The notes beneath the pieces were generated by a model. It saw nothing but the letters and a program-made list of their open reading frames with translations, was not told where the DNA came from and searched no databases. 64,000 nucleotides of DNA, taken from NCBI GenBank assembly GCA_965140395.1, contig OZ223206.1, forward strand, positions 620,001 to 684,000, written 5' to 3'. The stretch comes from Parvibaculum sp002684405 (GTDB lineage: Bacteria > Pseudomonadota > Alphaproteobacteria > Parvibaculales > Parvibaculaceae). The translations under genes and the position numbers were made by a program. This document shows, one piece after another, positions 35,459 through 45,587 of this stretch (its first letter is position 1; each line of letters starts with the position of its first letter).

Positions 35459-36124
35459 CTAAAAACCGAGCGCTTTCAGGACGCCGCCCTCTTCTTCAAG
35501 GCAGGCCGCGAAGGAGGGCCGCCCCTTGATCCCGGCAAGATAGCGGGTGAGCTCCGGATAGCGGCCGGCCTCCGGCGTCACGCCCGCATGGGCCAGATTG
35601 CAGAACTGGGTCCCGATGGAGATGTCGGCAATCGAGAAGGCGTCACCCGCCGCGAACTCGCGGCCCGTGAGTTCCTTTTCCAGATAGTCGAAGAAGCGCG
35701 GCAGCTTTTCCGCCACCGTCTTGTCCGCGGTCTCGCGATCCGGCTCCTTGCCCATCAGCTTGTTCACCACGATGGGGCGGAAAACGCCCATGCCCGCCGT
35801 CGCAGCAAGCTCGCTGTCGCAATATTCTTCCAGCCAGAGCGCGCGGCCATAGTCGCGCGGGTCGGCCGGGTAGAGCGCCGGGCCGCCCTCTTTCTTTTCC
35901 AGATAGGCGCAGATGACGGAGCTGTCGGGGAAGGTGACGTTCTGGCCGTCGCTCTCGTCGCGCAGCACGGGGATGCGCTTCAGCGGCGAAATTTCCACAA
36001 ACCAGTCCGGCGCGGGGAAGATGTTCACCTGCTCCAGCGTGTACTCCAGCCCCTTTTCGGCCAGAAAGACGCGCACCTTGCGCACGAAAGGCGAAAGCGA
36101 TGCGCCATAGACGGTATAGGTCAT
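35459..36124 (-). CDS. Glutathione S-transferase family protein
   Basis: 221-residue cytosolic GST. The N-terminal thioredoxin-like domain starts TYTVYGASLSPFVRKVRVFL and has the PVLRDE and PDSSVICAYLE blocks that bind the glutathione gamma-glutamyl part (usual ESxxI is DSSVI here). The all-helical C-terminal domain contains AGDAFSIADISIGTQF. A GGGGAGGAGA ribosome site fixes the start. The substrate is unknown. Confidence 0.9.
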   Translation of the reverse strand: MTYTVYGASLSPFVRKVRVFLAEKGLEYTLEQVNIFPAPDWFVEISPLKRIPVLRDESDGQNVTFPDSSVICAYLEKKEGGPALYPADPRDYGRALWLEEYCDSELAATAGMGVFRPIVVNKLMGKEPDRETADKTVAEKLPRFFDYLEKELTGREFAAGDAFSIADISIGTQFCNLAHAGVTPEAGRYPELTRYLAGIKGRPSFAACLEEEGGVLKALGF

Positions 36125-36230
36125 GGGTCTCCTCCCCGAATTTTGGTCGGGGCGAAGGAAAGCACCGCCGGGCCGCCGGATGCAACGCAAATCGCAGCCG
36201 GCAACCCTCAATCGGCGCTTATTCTGGCAC

Positions 36231-38087
36231 TCAGGGCGTCACAATATTGAAATTGGGCGTCGGCGCCTCGATCATGCCGGTCAGCGTTTCATAGAGCGCG
36301 GCATCGCCTTCGATGACGATCGTCTCTTTGAATTGCGACACCGGCATACCGGCCAGCAGGGTCAGCACCAGTTCCATCCAGGCGAGCTTCACCGTCGCGC
36401 CCGCCGATTTGTCCACGACGCCGGTTTCGTGGATCAGCACGCCGTTTGCCACCGTGACGAGATGGGTTTCCTGGCGGTCGGTCAGCTCGATATTGATGCT
36501 GAAATTCGCCGCCGACGCCTTGTCCGGATTGGTCCGCACGGCTGCGATGTCGAGCAGCATGGGGGCCGTCATCGCCATGAGAACGTCGGCATTCGGGGCG
36601 GCAGGCATGAGCTCGGCCACGCCGTCCGTGAGTTCCTGTGCGCCGGTGAGATACATGTTGCGCCAGGTGCCCGCCTCGGACTCGAAGCCGAGCTTTGTGT
36701 AGACGCTTGCGAGCTGCTCGCGCGCCTGCTCGTTCTCCGCATCGGCAAAGACGGCATGGTTGAGAAGCGTCGCCGCCCAGCGCAGTTCGCCCTTGCCTTC
36801 TGCTTCCGCCGCGAGCTTCAGGACGGCATCCATGCCGCCCATCGCCTCGACATAGCGCTTGCCCGCAGGCTCCGGCGGCAGCGGGTTCAGGTTCGCCGGG
36901 TTGCCGTCATACCAGCCGATATAGCGCTGATAGATGGCCTTGGAATTGTGGCTCATCGTGCCGTAGTAGCCGCGATTGTACCATTGCTTGGCCAGCACAT
37001 CCGGCAGCTGCAGCACTTCGGCAATCTCGGTCGCCGTCAGGCCGGTATTCATCAGCCGGATCGTCTGGTCGTGCAGGAACTTGTAGGCGTCGCGGTGCTT
37101 CATCAGGAAGTCCACGATCTCTTCGGTACCGAAGCGCGGAATGCCATGAGCGGCGAACATGACGTCGCTCTTCACCGCGAAGAGGCGGATCGATTCCGTC
37201 AGGTAGTCGGCCCAGGCCTTCGAGTCGCGGACCAGCGCGCCGCGCGCGGGCAGCAGGTTGTGCATGCAGAGATTGGCGTTCTCGGCCATGAAGACGGCGC
37301 GGAACTCAGGCAGGTAGAAGTTCATCTCCGCGGGCGCTTCCGTGCCCGGCGTGAGCTGGAAGACCATCTTGACGTTGCCGACCGTGATTTCCTGACCGGT
37401 ATGGGTGACGTCGACGGTGGGCGCGATGAGCGAGATCTGGCCCATGGACGGCCGGGGACCGAGGCCGCAGGTCGTCTCGCCGCAGGGCCCGTGATCCAGC
37501 GTCAGGCCGAACTGGTAGCGCGCGCGGCGGAGCATGGCCGGACCGGCGATGATGTTTTCCGACACCGCTTCTTCGAGGAAACCCAGCGGCGCGATGATCG
37601 AAACCTTGCCGGCCGCGACTTCCTCCGGTGTCGTGACGCCGCCCACGCCGCCATAATGATCGGCGTGGCTGTGGGAATAGATGACGGCGAGAACGGGCTT
37701 CTCGCCCAGATGTTCGGTGACGAGCTCGAACGCGGCGCGGGCCGCCTCGACGCTGGTGAGGGGGTCCACCACGATCCAGCCTTCGCCCGCGTCGATGAAG
37801 GTGACGGTGGAGGTGTCGAAGCCGCGCACCTGATAGATGCGGTCCATGACCTTGAAGAGGCCGTGCTTCGTCAGGATCTTGGCGTGGCGCCAGAGGCTGG
37901 GGTTCACCGTATCGGCGGCGTCGCCGTCCAGAAACTCGTAAGCGGACAGGTCGTAGGCGTTGCCCTCCGCGGTGTCGCGGGGAATCACCGGGTCCTTGCG
38001 GGTCGCGATGAAGCCGCGCTCGGCGAATTCGAAATCCCGGCGGTCGTCATTGGCGACCAGTTCGCGTGCTTCTTCCAAAGAGCTCAT
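36231..38087 (-). CDS. Alkyl sulfatase (SdsA1-like, metallo-beta-lactamase fold)
   Basis: 618-residue type III sulfatase that hydrolyses alkyl sulfate esters such as SDS to alcohol and sulfate. The zinc motif is HSHADH at residues 139-144 in YSHSHADHYGGVGGV. The middle dimerisation part contains WYNRGYYGTMSHNSKAIYQ (quoted within its block), and residues about 500-618 form an SCP2-like domain. No signal peptide is seen, unlike secreted SdsA1, so a cytoplasmic site is inferred. A GGGAGG site precedes the ATG. It belongs with the surfactant-degrading theme of the window. Confidence 0.88.
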   Translation of the reverse strand: MSSLEEARELVANDDRRDFEFAERGFIATRKDPVIPRDTAEGNAYDLSAYEFLDGDAADTVNPSLWRHAKILTKHGLFKVMDRIYQVRGFDTSTVTFIDAGEGWIVVDPLTSVEAARAAFELVTEHLGEKPVLAVIYSHSHADHYGGVGGVTTPEEVAAGKVSIIAPLGFLEEAVSENIIAGPAMLRRARYQFGLTLDHGPCGETTCGLGPRPSMGQISLIAPTVDVTHTGQEITVGNVKMVFQLTPGTEAPAEMNFYLPEFRAVFMAENANLCMHNLLPARGALVRDSKAWADYLTESIRLFAVKSDVMFAAHGIPRFGTEEIVDFLMKHRDAYKFLHDQTIRLMNTGLTATEIAEVLQLPDVLAKQWYNRGYYGTMSHNSKAIYQRYIGWYDGNPANLNPLPPEPAGKRYVEAMGGMDAVLKLAAEAEGKGELRWAATLLNHAVFADAENEQAREQLASVYTKLGFESEAGTWRNMYLTGAQELTDGVAELMPAAPNADVLMAMTAPMLLDIAAVRTNPDKASAANFSINIELTDRQETHLVTVANGVLIHETGVVDKSAGATVKLAWMELVLTLLAGMPVSQFKETIVIEGDAALYETLTGMIEAPTPNFNIVTP

Positions 38088-38187
38088 GTCAGCCTCCCTT
38101 GATGCCCTTGGACGGGCGTTATGGGAGCAGATGTAAGCCGCTGGCCGGGGCCAGACTGCTACTTATGTAACAATTTGAATTTTCCGC

Positions 38188-38237
38188 AAAAAAGCGCCGA
38201 AATACGGCCCGCAAGCGGCCTGTCGCGGCGTTTCGGC
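38188..38237 (-). terminator. Terminator of the tRNA-His gene
   Basis: On the minus strand GCCGAAA (38231-38237) pairs with TTTCGGC (38196-38202), with a further GGCC/GGCC inner pairing, and the stem is followed by GCTTTTTT. Confidence 0.75.
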
Positions 38238-38260
38238 GATGAGGATGGTTCGGGGGGAGA

Positions 38261-38337
38261 TGGTACAGCCACCCCGGTTCGAACGGGGGACCTCTAGATC
38301 CACAATCTAGCGCTCTAACCAACTGAGCTATGGCTGC
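38261..38337 (-). tRNA. tRNA-His (GTG)
   Basis: A 77-base cloverleaf with encoded CCA. Anticodon stem CTAGA/TCTAG carries the loop TTGTGGA (anticodon GTG). The T arm is CCCCG TTCGAAC CGGGG and the D arm contains AGCTCAGTTGGTTAGAGC. The acceptor stem is GCAGCCA with TGGCTGT, giving a G1-U72 wobble; the discriminator is A73. The base before G1 is T, so there is no encoded G-1 opposite C73. That is the derived alphaproteobacterial type, matching the long HisRS at 1534-3051. Confidence 0.97.
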
Positions 38338-38489
38338 ACAGACCCTCGGAAGCGTGGGCCTCTATATAATGAGGGCCGCTTCCCGCGAGTGGCCGGGAAC
38401 TTAATTCCGCAACGCGCCGATGACAAGACCTCGTTCAGGGTCCTGCCGGGCTTTTGCGCCTTTTCCCGGCGATTTGGGAGGCTGCCTCC

Positions 38490-39866
38490 TCAGGCCAGGC
38501 CGTTGGCGACGAAAATCGAGACCACGCCCAGCGGGGCGACATAGCGGATCAGGAAGCGCCACCAGCGGAACCAGGCCGCGTTCGGATCGACATTCAGCGC
38601 CTCCGCCGCGGTTTCCGCGCTCAGCGCCCAGCCCGCAAAGAGCGCGATGAGAAGGCCGACCGTCGGCATGACGAGGCTGGTCGATGTGAGGTCCAGCGCG
38701 TCGAAGATGGTCTTGTCCGCAAAGATGTGGATGCCCGAGAGCGGGTGGAAATCCGACCAGATATTGAAGGAGAAGGCGCTGCCGAGCCCGACGAACCAGG
38801 CCGCCGCGCCCATCACGGCGGCAGAAACCTTGCGCTTCACCCCCAGGCTTTCCTCCGCCCAGGAGACGACCGGCTCCAGGAGAGAAATGGCGGAGGTCAC
38901 GGCGGCCACAATGAGCAGGAGGAAGAAGGCCGCGCCAAGCTCGATGCCGGTGCCGAGCTTGCCCAGCGTGATCGGCAGCGTGACGAAGATGAGACCGGGA
39001 CCGGAGCCGGCTGCCAGCCCGTAGGAGAAGACGAGCGGGAAGATGACGAGCCCTGCGAGAATCGCGACCAAGGTGTCGGCAATCGCGATAATGATGCCTG
39101 CGCGCGCAATGTTTTCGCTTTTATCGAGATAGGCGCCATAGGTCATCATCGCGCCCAGCGCCACGCTGACGGAGAAGAAGCCCTGCCCGATTGCCGTCAG
39201 AAAGGTGATGGAGCTCACCCTGCTGAAATCGAAATCGAAGAGAAAGGTCACGGCCTTATCGAAGCCGGGCGTGGTGGAGGAATAGATCGCCATGCCGACC
39301 AGCAGGATGAAGAGAAGCGGCATCAGAATCGTCACCGCCTTTTCAATGCCGGCATGCAGACCCCAGATGACGATGCCGATATTGATCCCGATGAAGACGG
39401 TGTGCCAGAGAACGACCTGACCGGCATCCGCGGTGAAGGCGTCGAACAGATCTTTCGACGCCGCATTGTCCATGCCGGAGAAAGTGCCGGAGATGGCATA
39501 GAGGAAATACCGGATGGCCCAGCCGCCGATCACCGAATAATAGGAAAGAACGACAAAGGCGCCCAGCGTGGAGCCGATGCCGATGATGACCCAGAATTTG
39601 CTGCGCCCGGCCTTCTGCGCCACGGCGCGCATGGCGTTGATCGGGCTTTGCTGCCCCATGCGGCCCAGCATGACTTCGGCGATCAGGATGGGCAGTGCAA
39701 TGAGGGCGGTGGTCACCAGATAGATGAGGATGAAGGCGCCGCCGCCATTCTCGCCGGTGATGAAGGGAAAGCGCCAGATATTGCCGAGACCGACGGCGCT
39801 GCCGATTGCCGCCATAAGAAACGCAAAACGCGACGACCAATGTTCATGCCGAACCTGAGCGGCCAT
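38490..39866 (-). CDS. Neurotransmitter:sodium symporter family transporter
   Basis: 458-residue sodium-dependent transporter of the LeuT/SNF family. TM1 carries the signature GSAVGLGNIWRFPFITGENG; TM6-8 follow with SVALGAMMTYGAYL near residue 255. About 11-12 hydrophobic segments span the length. Such proteins import amino acids or similar amines with Na+. The start is MAAQVRHEHW, preceded by GGGGGAAAAC. Confidence 0.9.
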   Translation of the reverse strand: MAAQVRHEHWSSRFAFLMAAIGSAVGLGNIWRFPFITGENGGGAFILIYLVTTALIALPILIAEVMLGRMGQQSPINAMRAVAQKAGRSKFWVIIGIGSTLGAFVVLSYYSVIGGWAIRYFLYAISGTFSGMDNAASKDLFDAFTADAGQVVLWHTVFIGINIGIVIWGLHAGIEKAVTILMPLLFILLVGMAIYSSTTPGFDKAVTFLFDFDFSRVSSITFLTAIGQGFFSVSVALGAMMTYGAYLDKSENIARAGIIIAIADTLVAILAGLVIFPLVFSYGLAAGSGPGLIFVTLPITLGKLGTGIELGAAFFLLLIVAAVTSAISLLEPVVSWAEESLGVKRKVSAAVMGAAAWFVGLGSAFSFNIWSDFHPLSGIHIFADKTIFDALDLTSTSLVMPTVGLLIALFAGWALSAETAAEALNVDPNAAWFRWWRFLIRYVAPLGVVSIFVANGLA

Positions 39867-40029
39867 GTTTTCCCCCGATATTCTGTGCAATCCACCCCTT
39901 ACGGTAACAAAACTCTACGCAATCCCGGCGGGTTTGTCAGCGTCCGCCCCTTGCACTGCCCCAGGGGAAAGACGCAGATATCCATGTTAAAAATAGTTCA
40001 GGCGACGACACGGCTGCGGGGAGAAGGAC

Positions 40030-40953
40030 ATGACCAACGACATTCACACGGAGTTCGTGGAAGCGAACGGGCTCCGCTTCGAGACCGATATGTGCGGCGA
40101 GGGGGAAAAGCTCGCCCTGCTGCTGCATGGCTTTCCCGAAAGCAAGTTCAGCTGGCGCCATCAGCTGCCGGTTTTTGCCGAGCGCGGCTATACGGCCTGG
40201 GCGCCCAATCTGCGCGGCTACGGGCAAAGCTCGCGGCCGCTGGGCAAGGAGAATTATACGCTCGATCACCTGACCGACGATGTGGCGGAGCTGATCGACG
40301 CGGCCCGCGCCCGCGGCGTGACCGGCCCGGTGACGCTTGTCGCACATGACTGGGGCGGCGCCATCGCCTGGCAGTTCGTGCTGCAGAAGAAGCGGCCGCT
40401 GGAACGCTTCATCGTGATGAACCTTCCGCATCCGGCCCTCTTCATCAAGGGCGCGCGGACCTGGCAGCAGATGAAGAAATCCTGGTACATCCTTTTCTTC
40501 CAGATCCCCTGGCTGCCGGAGAAGGTGACGCTCGCCAACCGGGCGCGCGCCATCGGCGAGGCGTTTTCCGGCATGGCCATCGACAAGAGCCGTTTTCCGG
40601 CGGAGGTGACGGAGCATTATCGGCAGAACGCGCTCATTCCCGGTGCGATGACGGCGATGATGAATTACTACCGCGCCAATTTCAGCGGCGGCGCGCCGGC
40701 GGAATGGACCGATCCGCCCATGGTGGACGTTCCCACACTGATGATCTGGGGCGAGGCCGATACGGCGCTCGGCAAGGAACTCACCTATGGCACCGACAAG
40801 CTGGTGACGGATTTCACGCTGCGCTATCTGCCCAAGGTATCGCACTGGGTGCAGCAGGAAGCGCCGGAGAAGGTCAATGCCATGATTGCGGCCTGGCTCG
40901 AGGGCAAGACTGTGCCGGAGGCAGGCGAGATCGAGGTGACGCGGGCGGCGTAA
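40030..40953 (+). CDS. Alpha/beta hydrolase (epoxide hydrolase / haloacetate dehalogenase type)
   Basis: 307-residue alpha/beta-hydrolase. The oxyanion motif HGFPESKFSWRHQLP is near residue 38, and the nucleophile is an Asp in VAHDWGGAIAW near residue 107, which separates it from serine esterases and points to an epoxide hydrolase or dehalogenase. The acid lies in MIWGEADTAL and the catalytic His in VSHWVQQEAPE. A GGGGAGAAGG site precedes the ATG. The substrate is unknown. Confidence 0.87.
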   Translation: MTNDIHTEFVEANGLRFETDMCGEGEKLALLLHGFPESKFSWRHQLPVFAERGYTAWAPNLRGYGQSSRPLGKENYTLDHLTDDVAELIDAARARGVTGPVTLVAHDWGGAIAWQFVLQKKRPLERFIVMNLPHPALFIKGARTWQQMKKSWYILFFQIPWLPEKVTLANRARAIGEAFSGMAIDKSRFPAEVTEHYRQNALIPGAMTAMMNYYRANFSGGAPAEWTDPPMVDVPTLMIWGEADTALGKELTYGTDKLVTDFTLRYLPKVSHWVQQEAPEKVNAMIAAWLEGKTVPEAGEIEVTRAA

Positions 40954-40973
40954 AGCCGCCACTGCAAAGGAAT

Positions 40974-41061
40974 CGCCATTCCGGGCTTGACCTGGAATCC
41001 ATATGACCGCCCAGCTTCCCGCAAAGGCAGAATGGACCCCGGCTCAAGGCCGGGGTGACGC
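40974..41061. repeat. Pair of inverted REP-like palindromic elements
   Basis: CCATTCCGGGCTTGACCTGG (within 40974-41005) and, in opposite orientation, TGGACCCCGGCTCAAGGCCG (within 41031-41061) are recognisable versions of one element. Each is an imperfect palindrome of the 'tggatcccgggtcaagcccgggatgacg' kind that is widespread between genes of alphaproteobacteria. They fill the gap between convergent genes. Confidence 0.75.
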
Positions 41062-41085
41062 GATTAACAACGTGGAAATCACTCT

Positions 41086-43062
<1,977 letters not shown>

Positions 43063-43209
43063 GGTCATCCTGAAACTCAAATAGGGTTACGGAAGAGGGC
43101 GAATGGGACCGCCTTCGCATTTGCAGCAAGCCTAGACCGATTTCCAGGCGGGAGAAAAGAACACACAAGTTCATCGGTCGGACAGATTGGCGGTCCCTCT
43201 GGATTTAGC

Positions 43210-45075
43210 TCACCGATTTCCGGCGGTTTCCGGCTCCACATTTTCCGGCCCCCCGCCTTCCGGCACAGCGTCGCGGATGCCCGCAAGCTGGACGGCATGG
43301 AGCGCGCGGAACCTGCCGCCCTTTCGGGCCATCAGTTCCGCATGGCTGCCCTCCTCCACGATCCGGCCTTCCTCGAAAACGAGGATGCGGTCCATGCGGC
43401 GGATGGTGGAGAAGCGGTGCGCGACCACGATGGTCGTGCGGCCTTCCATCAACCGGTCCATGGCGTCCTGGATCAGCTCCTCCGTTTCACTGTCGAGGCT
43501 CGAGGTCGCCTCGTCCAGCACCAGGATCGGCGCATCGGCGAGGAAGGCGCGCGCGATGGCGATCCGCTGACGCTCGCCGCCGGAGAGCTTCACCCCGCGC
43601 TCGCCCACCAGCGTGTCGTATCCCAGAGGCATTTTCCCGATGAACTCATGGGCATTGGCAAGGCGCGCGGCCTCCTCGACCTCGGCGGGCGTTGCCCCGG
43701 GCCGGGCATAGGCAATGTTCTCGGCCAGCGAACGGTGGAACAGCATGGGTTCCTGCGGCACGAGCGCGACCGAGCGGCGCAGGCTCTCCCGCGTCACCCC
43801 GGCAATGTCCTGCCCGTCGATGAGAATACGTCCGTCATCGAGATCGTAGAGACGCTGCATCAGCTTGACGAAGGTCGTCTTGCCGCTGCCGGACCGTCCG
43901 ACCAGCGCGACCTTCTCGCCCGGTTTCACATGCGCCTCGAGACCGCGATAGACCGCGCCCTTGCCGTTCGGATAGGCAAAGGAGACATGATCGAAGCGGA
44001 TATCCCCGCCCTGCACCACGAGAGGCACGGCATGGGGCCCGGCGGGCTCGGCCGGTTCGTTCTCGGCAAAGCGGATCACATCCTCGATCTCATTGGCCCC
44101 GCGCTGGAGGTTCTGCACATGGAAGCCGACATCGCGCATATAGCCGGAGATGAGGAGGTAGCTCGTCATCGCATAGGCGACATCGCCCGGCGTGGCCTCG
44201 CCAGCCGTCCAGTAGCGAATGACGAGGCCCAGCAGGCCGAGCTGCAGCAGGACGAGCACGCCCATCTGCGCCATCATCACGAAATCCATGGTGCGCCAGG
44301 CATACATCGCCTTGAGCGACCAGTCGTGAGAGAGGGTGCCGAGCCTGTTGTCCTCGCGGGGTTCCGTGCCGAAGGATTTCACCACCGTGTTGCAGGTGAT
44401 GGCATCGGCAATGGCGCCGCCGACAGCGGAATCGGCGGCAACGCTCAGCCGGTTGCGCGGCGCAACGAAGCGCCCCAGCAGCCAGATGGTGACGCCCGCA
44501 TAGGCGATCGTCCCGACCAGCACGTAAAGCCCCACCAGCGGCCAATAGAACATGAGGCTCAACGTGATGCCGACCATGACGAGTACGGTGGGCAGGAAGC
44601 CCATGAAGAGCGTATCGGCCAGTGCATCGTACGCCCACATGCCGCGCGTGATCTTGCGGACGGTGGCGCCCGCGAAATTACTGGAATGCCAGTCCGTGCT
44701 GTAGCGCTGCACCCGATGGAACGCTTCATCGACGATGTCGCGCATGACGCGGGTCGCAAGCATGCCCCAGAAGACCATGGAGGTACGGCGGGTAATCTGA
44801 AACCCGACCGTCTGGCCGACGAAAAGGGCGAGCGCGATCCATGCCGCCCTCGTCTCGGACGCGGCGGGCGGGAATCCGGCCTTCGCCACGGCATCGACCA
44901 GGCGGCCCGAAACGATGGGGAAAAGGACGTCGAAGACGATGGAGGCCAGCATCAGGCCCAGCGTGGTCAGCGCAACCAGCGGAAAACGGCGCCAATAGGA
45001 CCAGAGAAAGCGTGCGATCCGGACGGCCCCGACCCCTTTGCCTGTGTCGGGGGTTGCGTTCATTTGAATGGTCAT
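43210..45075 (-). CDS. ABC exporter, fused permease and ATP-binding domains
   Basis: 621-residue half-transporter of the MsbA/ABCB type. Residues about 20-330 carry six hydrophobic helices; the nucleotide-binding domain follows with Walker A GRSGSGKTTFVKLM, the signature KLSGGERQRIAIARAFL, Walker B PILVLDEATSSLDSET and switch His in VVAHRFSTI. It works as a homodimer to export lipid or a drug; the substrate is not evident. The start MTIQMNATPD lacks a strong ribosome site, so an internal ATG four codons on is possible. Confidence 0.9.
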   Translation of the reverse strand: MTIQMNATPDTGKGVGAVRIARFLWSYWRRFPLVALTTLGLMLASIVFDVLFPIVSGRLVDAVAKAGFPPAASETRAAWIALALFVGQTVGFQITRRTSMVFWGMLATRVMRDIVDEAFHRVQRYSTDWHSSNFAGATVRKITRGMWAYDALADTLFMGFLPTVLVMVGITLSLMFYWPLVGLYVLVGTIAYAGVTIWLLGRFVAPRNRLSVAADSAVGGAIADAITCNTVVKSFGTEPREDNRLGTLSHDWSLKAMYAWRTMDFVMMAQMGVLVLLQLGLLGLVIRYWTAGEATPGDVAYAMTSYLLISGYMRDVGFHVQNLQRGANEIEDVIRFAENEPAEPAGPHAVPLVVQGGDIRFDHVSFAYPNGKGAVYRGLEAHVKPGEKVALVGRSGSGKTTFVKLMQRLYDLDDGRILIDGQDIAGVTRESLRRSVALVPQEPMLFHRSLAENIAYARPGATPAEVEEAARLANAHEFIGKMPLGYDTLVGERGVKLSGGERQRIAIARAFLADAPILVLDEATSSLDSETEELIQDAMDRLMEGRTTIVVAHRFSTIRRMDRILVFEEGRIVEEGSHAELMARKGGRFRALHAVQLAGIRDAVPEGGGPENVEPETAGNR

Positions 45076-45587
45076 ATCGTTCGACCGCCGGACGATATCC
45101 GGACGGTCTCCTTTTGAAGATGGAATCGAATCCGGCGGCACGAGGCCGCGCGTATCAGCAATACCGGGAGAGAATTAGAGAGCGATCTTCAATATTCGCG
45201 GCCAGATATGGCGGCAGATATGATGGAAAATCGCGGGTAGAAACGCCCGGTGGAAACCCGGGCGGAGCGGAAAGCTCAGCGCGCGCCCGGGAGCATGATC
45301 GGTTCAATGCATACGTCTGCATATTCCATCTGCTGCTCCCTTCTTTGTTCGGTGTGTGACTGGTTCATCGAAACGCTGCGCTGCAACCATACTGGCGATT
45401 GCATATTCATACGCATACACACTCCCCGCGCGATTTGGAAGCTCGGCCAGGCATTTCTTCCGCACTGTGACAAATAATTCACGGGCTGTTGCATGAACGC
45501 CAAGTGTTTCGCAGTAGGACACGGCTTGCTATGGTTTCGCGCCGAATTTTTCCGCCTCTTGCCGGAGGCGTCAGCCAGGAGCTTTCC
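45076..45587. other. Intergenic region without a convincing gene
   Basis: About 510 bases between the divergent ABC exporter and AsmA-family genes. A CGCCCGG/CCGGGCG hairpin lies at 45244-45264, and AGATATG is repeated around 45206-45221. A stretch on the minus strand stays open for 72 codons but uses codons unlike its neighbours (TTA, TTT, CTT) and lacks a ribosome site. Presumably it holds two promoters. Confidence 0.4.

Noticed and set aside
45304..45522. A 72-codon minus-strand frame between the ABC exporter and AsmA genes
   Set aside because: It starts with GTG without a ribosome site and uses AT-ending codons unlike its neighbours.
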